NCBI RefSeq assembly: GCF_030863805.1
Contig: NZ_CP132957.1
Coordinates: forward strand, 434,001-498,000
Reading direction: 5' to 3'
Source of the DNA: Kineothrix sp. MB12-C1
Lineage (GTDB): Bacteria > Bacillota > Clostridia > Lachnospirales > Lachnospiraceae
Length of the DNA: 64,000 nucleotides
The notes under the pieces are model-generated. The model was not told the DNA's origin. It did no database searches and saw only the letters and a program-made list of their open reading frames with translations. Below, piece by piece: positions 37,346 through 45,748 of this stretch. Both the position numbers and the translations under genes were made by a program. Every line of letters begins with the position of its first letter. The stretch's first letter is position 1.

Positions 37346-39259
37346 TTATTTACTTTCTTGTTTGATTTTCTGTGAATCAACGGTCATGTTATAATTTTTG
37401 TTATATTTATCTAAATAACTTTTTACATATGTATTGCTTTTCCTGGAAATATAAGCCTCTTCTTTTTTAATATCCTGCCTTTTCTTTTTCTTGACAAAAT
37501 CCTCTCCCACTTCTTCTTTGTTTGAAATATCAGAATCTTCCATATAGAAATATTCCTTCATAAGTTTCTCCAAATGATTGATTTTATTAATAACTACATT
37601 TTTATCCTTAGTTGATTTCCCATTTAAATCATCGAAGGAAATATCACCGATCCTTTTATTATGTAATGATCTGGCAAATTCAGTCATAAATTCGATGAAT
37701 TTTATATCTTCTAGCCCTATCTTAGCAAATCTTGCAAATAATCCAAACCAAATAAAGGAATCCTTAGAATCGAACATATTAAATATCTCTTCTGTTCCTA
37801 TTCGGGTAAGCCTTTCAATGACATCCTCGAATTCATCGAAGTTTTCCGTCGTTGCATTTTCTTTTATATATTCGCACATATCCTCCTGTTTCTTCTTCCA
37901 ATCATGAAGAAAGTTAGAAGCCATTACACTTTCTACAACAACGCGGTTTATCGTTCCGTTGTTCCCCTCCGACACTTTATATCCGCCCAGATCCTTGAAA
38001 AATGGCATACCGGAAATGCTTTTCACCATGGAAGCGAACTCCTCCCCTAATCTGGTCATACCTTTTTGAGATACGGTCATTGGCTTCCCTTCGTTATATC
38101 TTGCGATATGATAAGCAATATCATCGCCGGAACAATTTAAATATTGAACAATTTCAAAGTTATACTCATTGAATTTATCTTGTAATTCTTCCGGCAAGTC
38201 CGAAAACTTCTTTCCCCTAATGTCGCATTCCCTTTTTTCGCTTTGAGGAAATCCTTTTTCATCTAAAATAGGAATTCCTTTTTCATTTTTAAGCTGTGCC
38301 TGATATACGATATTCCATCTTCTAATATTCTTAGATATTTTATAGCTTCCCTTAACGAATGAATGGGCATTGGTGCAACGCTGTTTGCCATCCAAATCCC
38401 AAATAATAGCAAGTCCGTTTACAATTTGTTCTGCAAGTACAATCGCCGGAATTGGATTGCCCTGTAAAATATCCGAAATGAGATTCCCTTTCATCGCGGG
38501 ACTCCATTGTTCCGACTCCCTTTGAAGAGGATGATCGAATCGGAGTGTATAATTGTCAATCTTCTTAATAATAGATGATATGCTCAGCCTATCTGCCTTA
38601 CTTTTCTCCAAAGTTTGTGTTAAAATCTCTTGCATTTTTTTATTCCCCCTATAGTTTGAATCGCTTGTTATATCGTTACCTCTAAATAAAACTTGTGTAT
38701 TACGGAATGATTTCATCTGACTGCAATGGCCTTCATATTGCTTATCCGATAGCTTTAGCCTTTCTTTTATAGTTTTGACAGGTATTTCATCCATTTTCAT
38801 TTCCACAATTTTTCTTTGTACCTTTGATAAATTACTAAGATACGCTTCTATCTTCTCATCACATGGAATTTCAGCCTTTTCCAATACCTCTTTTTCAACA
38901 TTGATATCGGAGGCCAACGTATCACTAATTGTCACATTTTCCTCTTCTCCGATGGGAGTATCCATAGATAAAGAAAGCCTGTCCGCCTTACGCTTTTCTC
39001 TATTAAGACCTGTCATTATTGTGTCGAACTTGTTATTGAGACAAAACTTAAGATAACTTTCAAATGGAACACCTTTGGACTCATCAAACTCCTCCGTTGC
39101 TTTCCATAATTCTTCGTTAGCCTTGCTATAAAAATCATCATAATCCTTTTGAAATATTCCCCCGAATTTAATAAATAACGAATACGAAACTTTTCTAAGC
39201 TTTGCCATATCATTCGAACAATACTCTTCTAACACTTGTCGCCTTTGCAACGAATTCAC
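37346..39259 (-). CDS. Sigma-70-like / DUF262 fusion protein
   Basis: A 637-aa protein. Residues ~15-85 resemble sigma region 2 (DDFYSKANEELWKATEEFDE with SYLKFCLNNKF and a basic NREKRKADR). Residues ~130-185 look like region 4 (LSKVQRKIVEMKMDEIPVKT and an HTH-like LSDKQYEGH). From ~210 a DUF262 domain begins; its motif IWDLDGKQRCTNAHSF corresponds to the family D-G-Q-Q-R, and long helices follow to ~600. DUF262 is a ParB/GmrSD-N fold that can hydrolyse NTP. The start is GTG six bases after GGAGGTG. It is divergent from the polymerase gene, so a promoter-specificity or switch role is likely but unproven. Confidence 0.75.
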   Translation of the reverse strand: MNSLQRRQVLEEYCSNDMAKLRKVSYSLFIKFGGIFQKDYDDFYSKANEELWKATEEFDESKGVPFESYLKFCLNNKFDTIMTGLNREKRKADRLSLSMDTPIGEEENVTISDTLASDINVEKEVLEKAEIPCDEKIEAYLSNLSKVQRKIVEMKMDEIPVKTIKERLKLSDKQYEGHCSQMKSFRNTQVLFRGNDITSDSNYRGNKKMQEILTQTLEKSKADRLSISSIIKKIDNYTLRFDHPLQRESEQWSPAMKGNLISDILQGNPIPAIVLAEQIVNGLAIIWDLDGKQRCTNAHSFVKGSYKISKNIRRWNIVYQAQLKNEKGIPILDEKGFPQSEKRECDIRGKKFSDLPEELQDKFNEYNFEIVQYLNCSGDDIAYHIARYNEGKPMTVSQKGMTRLGEEFASMVKSISGMPFFKDLGGYKVSEGNNGTINRVVVESVMASNFLHDWKKKQEDMCEYIKENATTENFDEFEDVIERLTRIGTEEIFNMFDSKDSFIWFGLFARFAKIGLEDIKFIEFMTEFARSLHNKRIGDISFDDLNGKSTKDKNVVINKINHLEKLMKEYFYMEDSDISNKEEVGEDFVKKKKRQDIKKEEAYISRKSNTYVKSYLDKYNKNYNMTVDSQKIKQESK

Positions 39260-39327
39260 TTTTGCCACCTCCATTTGAAATATACCAATACCATTTGAGG
39301 TAAGGGTTTATGCTTCCACTGTTTACA

Positions 39328-39356
39328 ATTATAATTCGAACATTAGTTCCTGTCAA
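39328..39356 (-). promoter_or_regulatory. Consensus promoter with LexA-type box in spacer
   Basis: On the minus strand TTGACA, 17 bases, TATAAT: a perfect sigma-A promoter for the sigma-DUF262 gene. The spacer contains CGAACATTAGTTCC (39337-39350), a GAAC-N4-GTTC palindrome like the Gram-positive SOS box (CGAACRNRYGTTYC). A bound LexA would block the promoter. Confidence 0.75.
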
Positions 39357-39365
39357 TGTAATTTT

Positions 39366-39379
39366 CGAACGAATGTTCT
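39366..39379. promoter_or_regulatory. Second LexA/SOS box
   Basis: CGAACGAATGTTCT fits the Gram-positive LexA consensus at all but the last base. It lies 29 bases (about three helical turns) from the first box, between the divergent transcription units, so it may control the polymerase operon too. A possible -10 (TTATAG) lies at 39391-39396. Confidence 0.7.
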
Positions 39380-39472
39380 TAATTTTGGTGTTATAGAAAA
39401 TCAAAAGGAGAATTACCTATTGCAACCATCCACTGGAATTTGAAATTGGCCTCGCCGAAAGGAGCAAAAATA

Positions 39473-39697
39473 ATGACTACTCATCTAACATCGAACAATT
39501 ATTTTTACAATAAGTTACATACTCACCCGATTAAAACGCGTGACGAGCTTCATAAGACCTATAGTGGCAGAATCTATACGAATGATTTTAGTGCTGATTA
39601 CAGAGGTAAGGATGAACGCAAAGGCTCCCCCATCGCTTCTCGCATTGCATCTGATTTTCGATGGGAAGAAAGCTTACGCAATAATTATGAAATCTAA
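39473..39697 (+). CDS. Small protein upstream of the polymerase
   Basis: A 74-aa hydrophilic protein (MTTHLTSNNYFYNKLHTHPI at the N-terminus), no recognised family. AAAGGAGC lies upstream of the ATG. It is the first plus-strand gene of the element, 17 bases before the RNA polymerase gene, so it should be cotranscribed. Confidence 0.6.
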   Translation: MTTHLTSNNYFYNKLHTHPIKTRDELHKTYSGRIYTNDFSADYRGKDERKGSPIASRIASDFRWEESLRNNYEI

Positions 39698-39714
39698 ACT
39701 AGGAGGGCTGACAC

Positions 39715-42555
39715 TTGAATCATACTGGAATCTATATACCATCGATCGATGCTAAGGATATTTATTTATCTTCCCACTTTCTCGAGAATAACCCGGATGG
39801 ATATAATTTGAAACTTAAAGACGGGCAATATAACTTACGGAAATTTACGAATACTTTTGATGACAGCCTGGACTTAATCGAGCTGTTACATATCTACTAT
39901 AAGAGATATAGACGGAATGACTTTTCCTTCAAAGTAAAAAAACATTTATATTCTGTCAGCGTAATTAATCTTACTTTCAAGTATTCCATTAAGGAATGGA
40001 ATCAGATGACTAGAAATACCTATGTGAAATTTGGTTATGATTATAGGAATCTGGTGTTCACCGATTGTATTGCACAAAATAAAGAAGGAGAAATCGTTGG
40101 AATTCAGATTGGTGAAAAGGTAGAAACTCCGATAGACAAACAAAGAATACCTCCCTACTTCTCTTCCATCACTGTTGAAATCCGTGATAAGAAGGACACG
40201 GAAAGAATTATAAATGTACAGACCCAATATCAAAAGGAAAAAGAACCTAAAGTGCTAAAAACAAATGCACAATTGAGGAAAGAACTATACAAGGATGGCT
40301 TTGTCTGTAATGGGGTTAAATATTGCCGTCTAAAGAGATCTTCCGGATCGGCCCGTGTCGGTAAATGTCTGTTCATCAACGAACCATTATTCGAACCGAT
40401 GTTAAGATTCAGTTCCGGTTCCATCTCATTAAAGGAAGGAGAAGAAATCGATCTTGCCGCTTATGAATCTTATATATCCCTTCCTTCCAGTAGCATTATC
40501 GGCACACTTCCTATATCACCTGAAAATATTCTTCTAATCGACGATTATGAAAGCATATTTCGAGAAGACGTCATCGCCACTCATGACGAGGACGGATGGC
40601 TGACAACGACGGAAAGAAATTGTGAGATCTCTAATAATATATGGGACGGACAATCTCTTCTGGATATTTCACTCTTTGGACATTATAAAGAATATGGAAT
40701 GGTTTTACTAAGAAACCTTATGTTCAAATCTTGTTGCTTCAATTGTAATATCCAACAATGGTTTAAAGATAATCATATTACTGATATTTCACAATTAAAC
40801 GGGAAAACAAGGGCCAAACGAATCGAAGATGTGAAATTAATTACTACCCCAAGCAGCATTAAATATTTGAAATTCGATACATTGGATAACTGGCTGGATC
40901 ATCTCTATCCTAATTTCGGCGTTGTTAAGCACGATAAGAAAACTCACTTTTTCGGCGGCCGGCTAGTACAGACCCATTACCAGCTTATTAATACTCTGCA
41001 AATGACAAAAGATGAGGTAAGAGAGTTTCTGCAAGATTCCCTGGAATTTGCCCAAATTCTTAAAAGCAACCCGGAAGTTGTAAGGTATTTTATTAAGTAT
41101 CCTGATATTGATACGATGACTCCTTTATCACATCCGATGACAAATAAAAATGCCGTCATATATAACTTGATGTGTATCAATGATGATTTCACCCACACGA
41201 AATATTATCAGGAGTTCCTAATCGACCTATTAAAAGCATTCTATAAAAATTTAAAGAATGGTCACGTATATGTAAACGGCAACTACTCCACTCTTCTGGG
41301 CAATCCTATGGAAATGCTGCAACAGACTATCGGAAGGTTCCATGGAGAAAGTCAGATTGGTAAAGGAAATATACATAGCAAAAGGTTTCACTATAATAAA
41401 ACACTAATCGCCTCCCGTTCCCCACACGTAACCATCGGAAATATATGGCTTCCATATAATACGGAAAACAAATTGATCGATCGCTATTTTAATCTTACAA
41501 ACGAAATTATAGCAATCAATTCCATCGGTGAGAATGTATTACAGCGATTATCAGGTGCTGACTTCGATAGTGACAGCGTGATGCTAAGCGATAATGAGAT
41601 ACTTATCCGAGCTGCCAAGAGAAATTATGATACTTTTAAAATACCGACCTCTTTTGTCTCTGCCAAAAAGGTCAAGAGATATTACACGCCGGAAGAACAG
41701 GCTGACCTGGATATTAAAACATCCGTAAATAAAATTGGAGAAATTATCAATTTATCTCAAGAACTCAATTCTTTATTGTGGGATAAAATGTACCATGGCT
41801 CTGTTTATGAAGATATCAGGGAATTGTACTATGATATCTGCCAATTAGATGTTATGTCAGGACTTGAAATCGATAAAGCAAAAAAGGAATTCGACATCGA
41901 TAACTCCAAAGAACTGGATAAGATTCGTGCAAAATACAAGGATATCCTTACCGATGAAGATGACAGAAAGAGGATGCCTCACTTTTTCTCCCATATAGCG
42001 AGGCAGAAGGGATATTACAACCCCGATAAAAAAAACTACTGTAAATATGATACTTCCATGGATTATTTGCAGACAATCATCAATGGATTCCGAATTAAAA
42101 ATCCTTATAAAAAGGATTGGCTGCCATTTGTATCTATTTTGAATCATCGCTTATTCAGGACTTCCGGCGTAAATCAGAAACAAATTGACAAGCTTTATAC
42201 CCAGCTAAGGAAATATATAAGTGAGAAAAAGAATATCTATGCCTCTGATTCTGACAATGATGAAAAACGTGAGAAATCACAACTTCTATATACAAACCTG
42301 GTATCCGAGATAGAAAGTGAAATAATTGGTTTCTCTACCTTATATAAGCTGTTGAGTTCCTTGGAGGATAAAGAGAATTCCCAAGTAAAGAATACACTCT
42401 TACAGATATTGTATCTATGCGGCAACGAAAGTTTCAAAAAAGCGATTCTACAGTCAACATCCGAAATCAAACAACTGGAGGAGGACGGAAATGATATAAA
42501 GTTATATGGAATCGGATATCGAATTACAAAAAAGAAGGTCAATTCGGAAATTTAA
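39715..42555 (+). CDS. Single-chain RNA polymerase, YonO/RdRp-like
   Basis: A 946-aa protein. The segment LQRLSGADFDSDSVMLSD (about 609-626) carries the DxDxD metal triad of the second double-psi beta-barrel (NADFDGD in cellular beta', DbDGD in eukaryotic RdRps). About 45 residues earlier SRSPHVTIGNIW matches the RNP-C-HPGDI-type block of QDE-1/YonO relatives. In the first barrel, KRSSGSARVGKCLF resembles the SSSQLREKG(A/C)(W/Y)F motif. In SPbeta, YonO is a single-subunit DNA-dependent RNA polymerase that transcribes phage genes. TTG start, seven bases after AGGAGGG. An HU-like gene follows, then tail genes. Confidence 0.8.
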   Translation: MNHTGIYIPSIDAKDIYLSSHFLENNPDGYNLKLKDGQYNLRKFTNTFDDSLDLIELLHIYYKRYRRNDFSFKVKKHLYSVSVINLTFKYSIKEWNQMTRNTYVKFGYDYRNLVFTDCIAQNKEGEIVGIQIGEKVETPIDKQRIPPYFSSITVEIRDKKDTERIINVQTQYQKEKEPKVLKTNAQLRKELYKDGFVCNGVKYCRLKRSSGSARVGKCLFINEPLFEPMLRFSSGSISLKEGEEIDLAAYESYISLPSSSIIGTLPISPENILLIDDYESIFREDVIATHDEDGWLTTTERNCEISNNIWDGQSLLDISLFGHYKEYGMVLLRNLMFKSCCFNCNIQQWFKDNHITDISQLNGKTRAKRIEDVKLITTPSSIKYLKFDTLDNWLDHLYPNFGVVKHDKKTHFFGGRLVQTHYQLINTLQMTKDEVREFLQDSLEFAQILKSNPEVVRYFIKYPDIDTMTPLSHPMTNKNAVIYNLMCINDDFTHTKYYQEFLIDLLKAFYKNLKNGHVYVNGNYSTLLGNPMEMLQQTIGRFHGESQIGKGNIHSKRFHYNKTLIASRSPHVTIGNIWLPYNTENKLIDRYFNLTNEIIAINSIGENVLQRLSGADFDSDSVMLSDNEILIRAAKRNYDTFKIPTSFVSAKKVKRYYTPEEQADLDIKTSVNKIGEIINLSQELNSLLWDKMYHGSVYEDIRELYYDICQLDVMSGLEIDKAKKEFDIDNSKELDKIRAKYKDILTDEDDRKRMPHFFSHIARQKGYYNPDKKNYCKYDTSMDYLQTIINGFRIKNPYKKDWLPFVSILNHRLFRTSGVNQKQIDKLYTQLRKYISEKKNIYASDSDNDEKREKSQLLYTNLVSEIESEIIGFSTLYKLLSSLEDKENSQVKNTLLQILYLCGNESFKKAILQSTSEIKQLEEDGNDIKLYGIGYRITKKKVNSEI

Positions 42556-42623
42556 CTATGATTAGCCCTTGGGCTTCGTAACCAAATTAAAGTTACTTAG
42601 GAGAGGAAGGAGCGATTACAATA

Positions 42624-42965
42624 TTGGAATCAAAAAAATGTTACAATCAAAAATATTATACTCAAAAATATGTTATAGAGGAAATTCACAAAAAAACAGG
42701 TTACTCCATACGTGAAATCACTATTATCTTAAATTCCCTGCGCAACGTGGTAAAAGATAAATTCAGCGACCGGGACAATCATGTGGAGATAAAAATTTTT
42801 CCCGGGCTAAAAGTGACTTCCAAACATGTTCCTTGTGAGCAATCAAATCTAAATCTATGTACATCCGGAGCGATTACCTCCGAATATCTACTATATTTAA
42901 ACGGTGAATTCAGCGGCCGGTTCAAAAATGAAATAAGAAACCATCATACCTACATGATATCTTAG
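42624..42965 (+). CDS. HU/IHF-like DNA-binding protein
   Basis: A 113-aa protein whose first ~85 residues follow the HU pattern: YVIEEIHKKTGYSIREITII, a helix turn, then LNSLRNVVKDKFSDRDNHVEIKI and FPGLKVTSKHVP in place of GFGTFEVRER. The DNA-binding arm is weakly conserved. TTG start after GGAAGGAG. In SPbeta an HU homologue (YonN) also accompanies the YonO polymerase, which supports a role in late transcription or DNA organisation. Confidence 0.65.
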   Translation: MESKKCYNQKYYTQKYVIEEIHKKTGYSIREITIILNSLRNVVKDKFSDRDNHVEIKIFPGLKVTSKHVPCEQSNLNLCTSGAITSEYLLYLNGEFSGRFKNEIRNHHTYMIS

Positions 42966-43004
42966 GGCCCTAAGTTTATATAAATGTGTTTACCTTTCTC
43001 CAAT

Positions 43005-43043
43005 CTAATGGCGGTGCTGTCACTTCGACAGTATCGCCATTAG
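43005..43043 (+). terminator. Strong hairpin after the HU-like gene
   Basis: CTAATGGCG-GTG-CTGTC and its complement make two stacked perfect stems with an ACTTC loop. No T run follows, so it may be a processing or attenuation site, or a terminator for the element's own polymerase. Confidence 0.55.
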
Positions 43044-43091
43044 CATCTCAAAATACACAATGCGCTTAATCGGTAAGGAGGGATCGTTCCA

Positions 43092-43841
43092 TTGGAAAGC
43101 TTAATTAATAATGAACTTCAAATATATAGAGGAAAAGATTTCATCATTAAAGAAGGGATTATTATCTCCCAGCCTACATTAGATGAAATCTGTAACTACG
43201 GGGAAAGAGAATATTTCCAGCTCATACATACTTTCACTTCCACTCCGGCAGATTTAAAGTGGCAATTGGACGAATCCGGAATCGATTATACCCAAATAAG
43301 TGATTTTGAATTATTTTACCATATGACATATCGAATGTTCACGAAGGAAATGACATCGATTATATTCGGAGATTTAGATTGGTCGAAGTTTCAGCGTTAT
43401 AGCCAAGCGCAAGATGACAGTGAGAAGTTAATTCTATATCATCCCGATGACAATATCGTAGTGGATGAATTCACATATCTTCTTATTACTGAAGTCCTAC
43501 GGAAAATACACGGACTGAAACGCAACAATCAGTTGCCGGGAAATGAAACGACGAAACGCATCCTAATTGAAGATGCAAAAGAAGAATATCTTGCTAATAA
43601 AAATAGAGAATATCGCTCTCAATTAAAAAATTTAATCTCTGCTATGATAAATAGTGAAGGGTTTAAATATAACCACTCTGAGGTTTGGAACATGAAAATC
43701 AATGCTTTTATGGATTCTGTCCAACGAATCAGCAAGATTCAAAATGCGAACCTATTGCTACAGAGTGGATATTCAGGCTATGGAATCAGCCTGAAAGATG
43801 TAGACAAACAACAATTAAACTGGCTGGGAGATCTTGAATAA
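43092..43841 (+). CDS. Possible tail assembly chaperone
   Basis: A 249-aa soluble helical protein. The C-terminal third (MINSEGFKYNHSEVWNMKIN, then FMDSVQRI, ending KQQLNWLGDLE) has the feel of phage tail assembly chaperones (Gp15-like), but the match is weak. TTG start after AAGGAGGG. Chaperones normally lie between tail tube and tape measure; here it precedes the tube gene. Confidence 0.4.
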   Translation: MESLINNELQIYRGKDFIIKEGIIISQPTLDEICNYGEREYFQLIHTFTSTPADLKWQLDESGIDYTQISDFELFYHMTYRMFTKEMTSIIFGDLDWSKFQRYSQAQDDSEKLILYHPDDNIVVDEFTYLLITEVLRKIHGLKRNNQLPGNETTKRILIEDAKEEYLANKNREYRSQLKNLISAMINSEGFKYNHSEVWNMKINAFMDSVQRISKIQNANLLLQSGYSGYGISLKDVDKQQLNWLGDLE

Positions 43842-43882
43842 AGTTCTCTCTTATTGCCGACAAAACGAAAGGAGATTAACTT

Positions 43883-44677
43883 ATGTTTAATCCTAATGAA
43901 GTAATTCTTGAAAAAATCAGAGCGGTTGAGGAGTATGACCCGGAAACAAATGAGATTACCGGCAGATACACTCAGATTGAAAGTCCAGCCTTACAGACAA
44001 CAGCCAACGGCGTTACTGTAACAGATTCAATGGGTGCAGAAATCGCAACCTTCTACAATGCTCAGACAGGTACTTTTAGCTTTACGAATAGCGTACATTC
44101 CCTCGACCTTATGGCAAGCCAGTTCGGTTCAGAGAAAGAAATCGCAGAAGATGATAAGAAGCTTATTATGCCTGTATCCGAAATGATTACCATCGGCTCC
44201 GACCACACTGCAGTCTTGAAATATGTACCTGTGGGTACAGAAGGCGCAGAAGTAAAATATGTAAAACTGATTAACGAAAACAATGAATTCGGTAAGACAT
44301 ACGAAGTATCCGCTACAGCCGGCGAAGGAAAGTTCACAATCGATGCAGCTACAAGAACTATTACAATGCCTGATGACGTAACAGGAAAGATTTTCGTAAG
44401 ATACGAAAAAGAAACATCTACTGCTGTAAAGGTCAGCAAGAGAACCGATAGCGTGCCTAAGGTAAAATCTCTATTGATCCACGCTATTTTCCATAACAAA
44501 TGTAATGTGAACACGGTATATTCCGGCGTTATCTCCGTATCCAGAGCACAGATTGACCCTACTACTGTGGATGTCAATCTCACACCGGACGGAAAGCATT
44601 CCGCATCTTATAAGTTGCAGAAAAACTACTGCGATGAGGATGGTAAGCTGTTCGACATCATCATTAGCGAAGACTAA
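43883..44677 (+). CDS. Probable major tail tube protein
   Basis: A 264-aa beta-rich protein. The C-terminal motif LTPDGKHSASYKLQKNYCDE then GKLFDIIISED resembles the end of tail tube subunits of long-tailed phages. A central insertion (about 110-180; GTEGAEVKYVKLINENNEFG) looks like an Ig-type domain, which would decorate the tube. AAAGGAG lies upstream. It could instead be another structural protein, but it has no capsid (HK97) signature. Confidence 0.55.
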   Translation: MFNPNEVILEKIRAVEEYDPETNEITGRYTQIESPALQTTANGVTVTDSMGAEIATFYNAQTGTFSFTNSVHSLDLMASQFGSEKEIAEDDKKLIMPVSEMITIGSDHTAVLKYVPVGTEGAEVKYVKLINENNEFGKTYEVSATAGEGKFTIDAATRTITMPDDVTGKIFVRYEKETSTAVKVSKRTDSVPKVKSLLIHAIFHNKCNVNTVYSGVISVSRAQIDPTTVDVNLTPDGKHSASYKLQKNYCDEDGKLFDIIISED

Positions 44678-44685
44678 GCTACTGT

Positions 44686-44843
44686 TCACACCCATGGTGC
44701 TCACAGCAACAATATCACACAAATTGCAGGAAGAAAATGCAATTTGGCGTCCGAAGTACTCGCAAAATCGCATAAAAATGCCAAGATAAAGCTTTGGCAT
44801 CGCGATTATGACTTCGCGGAATAGTGGCCGTGAATAGTAACAA
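44686..44843. repeat. Structured palindromic element C2
   Basis: Imperfect terminal inverted repeats (CTACTGTTCAC at left, GTGAATAGTAAC at right) enclose AAATTGCA-loop-TGCAATTT, ATGCCAA-loop-TTTGGCAT and a nested TCCGAAGT/ACTTCGCGGA arm. It has no coding capacity. The ends match repeat C upstream of ispF, suggesting a MITE- or REPIN-like unit sitting between tail genes. Confidence 0.6.
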
Positions 44844-44900
44844 GACTAATACTAATATCCGGGGCGGCATTCATGCTGCCCCAAGTTCAAAGGAGATCTT

Positions 44901-45212
44901 ATGGGCGAAAAATATAATGCGCACTGCTCTATTTGCGGAAAACCTTACAAAATCTGTAAATCCTGTTCCAATGTGAAATCATTCATTCCATGGCGAACAG
45001 TTGCCGATACGATCGAACACTATATGATCTACATGGCGATTCACGGTTATACTCTCTCAAAAGATAAAATAAAAGCGAAACAAGAATTAAACAAATGTGA
45101 TTTATCCGGACTGAAAAACTTCAATCCCGAAATTCAGAAAATTATCGATGAGATTATGTCTTCTGATAATAAAGATATCGAAAAAACAAATGATTTAGTA
45201 ACTATTCAGTAG
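44901..45212 (+). CDS. Small zinc-ribbon phage protein
   Basis: A 103-aa protein with HCSICGKPYKICKSC near the start, a four-cysteine zinc ribbon, followed by a helical part (TIEHYMIYMAIHGYTLSKDK). Similar proteins occur in tail regions of clostridial phages; the function is unknown. The last codons are supplied by repeat B (LVTIQ). AAAGGAGA precedes the start. Confidence 0.6.
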   Translation: MGEKYNAHCSICGKPYKICKSCSNVKSFIPWRTVADTIEHYMIYMAIHGYTLSKDKIKAKQELNKCDLSGLKNFNPEIQKIIDEIMSSDNKDIEKTNDLVTIQ

Positions 45213-45250
45213 GTCCGCACATTTACTGCGCTGACCGTAAGAATATGTGG
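45198..45250. repeat. Dispersed repeat B, copy 1 (inverted)
   Basis: GTAACTATTCAGTAGGTCCG to ACCGTAAGAATATGTGG is the reverse complement of the copies at 45779-45830 and 50676-50728 with few differences. It contains an internal GCGCAGTAAAT(G)TGC palindrome. Confidence 0.8.
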
Positions 45251-45260
45251 GAAAGATATT

Positions 45261-45620
45261 ATGTCAAAACAGAGAACTCACGCTAATACTATGCGTGAAT
45301 TGGAAAGAAAGAAACAAATTGCAGAGATGAAATGTGAAGAGAGAAAACTAAAAGTAGAGATTTTCAGATTATCTATTCCATTTCGTTTATGCATTAAATT
45401 TAATAAGCTAATTGTGCTCCTTTGCGTAGCAGCCATTGTTTCCTATACTATCGCTGCTATTTTATTGCAAAAATATATTGGCATCGAGATAAGCCCTACT
45501 TTAACAACATGTGTATTTACATTTTTCGGAACCGAACTTCTCGGCCTTGCTGGAATAAAAATGGTAGATACCAAATTCAATTCGGAACAGAATCCCTTGG
45601 ATTCCGATGCCGTTGGATAG
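45261..45620 (+). CDS. Small membrane protein with coiled coil
   Basis: A 119-aa protein: a charged N-terminal coiled coil (RELERKKQIAEMKCEERK), then two membrane helices (about 47-70 and 76-100) with a cytoplasmic tail. It is next to the holin-like gene, so a lysis or membrane role is possible; no family recognised. Confidence 0.6.
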   Translation: MSKQRTHANTMRELERKKQIAEMKCEERKLKVEIFRLSIPFRLCIKFNKLIVLLCVAAIVSYTIAAILLQKYIGIEISPTLTTCVFTFFGTELLGLAGIKMVDTKFNSEQNPLDSDAVG

Positions 45621-45647
45621 GATAAAATCTCACATCTCGAAAGAATC

Positions 45648-45729
45648 ATACCTTGACCGCAAGCGGCCACGGTATATTTTTGCACACTCGCTTTGCTCGG
45701 CGCAGTATAATATTGCTAAAATATTATAG
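45648..45729. repeat. Dispersed repeat A copy inside the phage element
   Basis: About 90 percent identical to 31656-31736, including the CCGC-AA-GCGGCCA palindrome, the CACTCGCTTTGCTCGGCGCA middle and the terminal AT palindrome (TATAATATTGCTAAAATATTATA). Confidence 0.85.
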
Positions 45730-45748
45730 CATAAAGACACATTTCAAC

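Noticed and set aside
43883-44677. Major capsid protein
   Set aside because: No HK97-like features and no protease or portal neighbours; the C-terminal motif fits a tail tube better.
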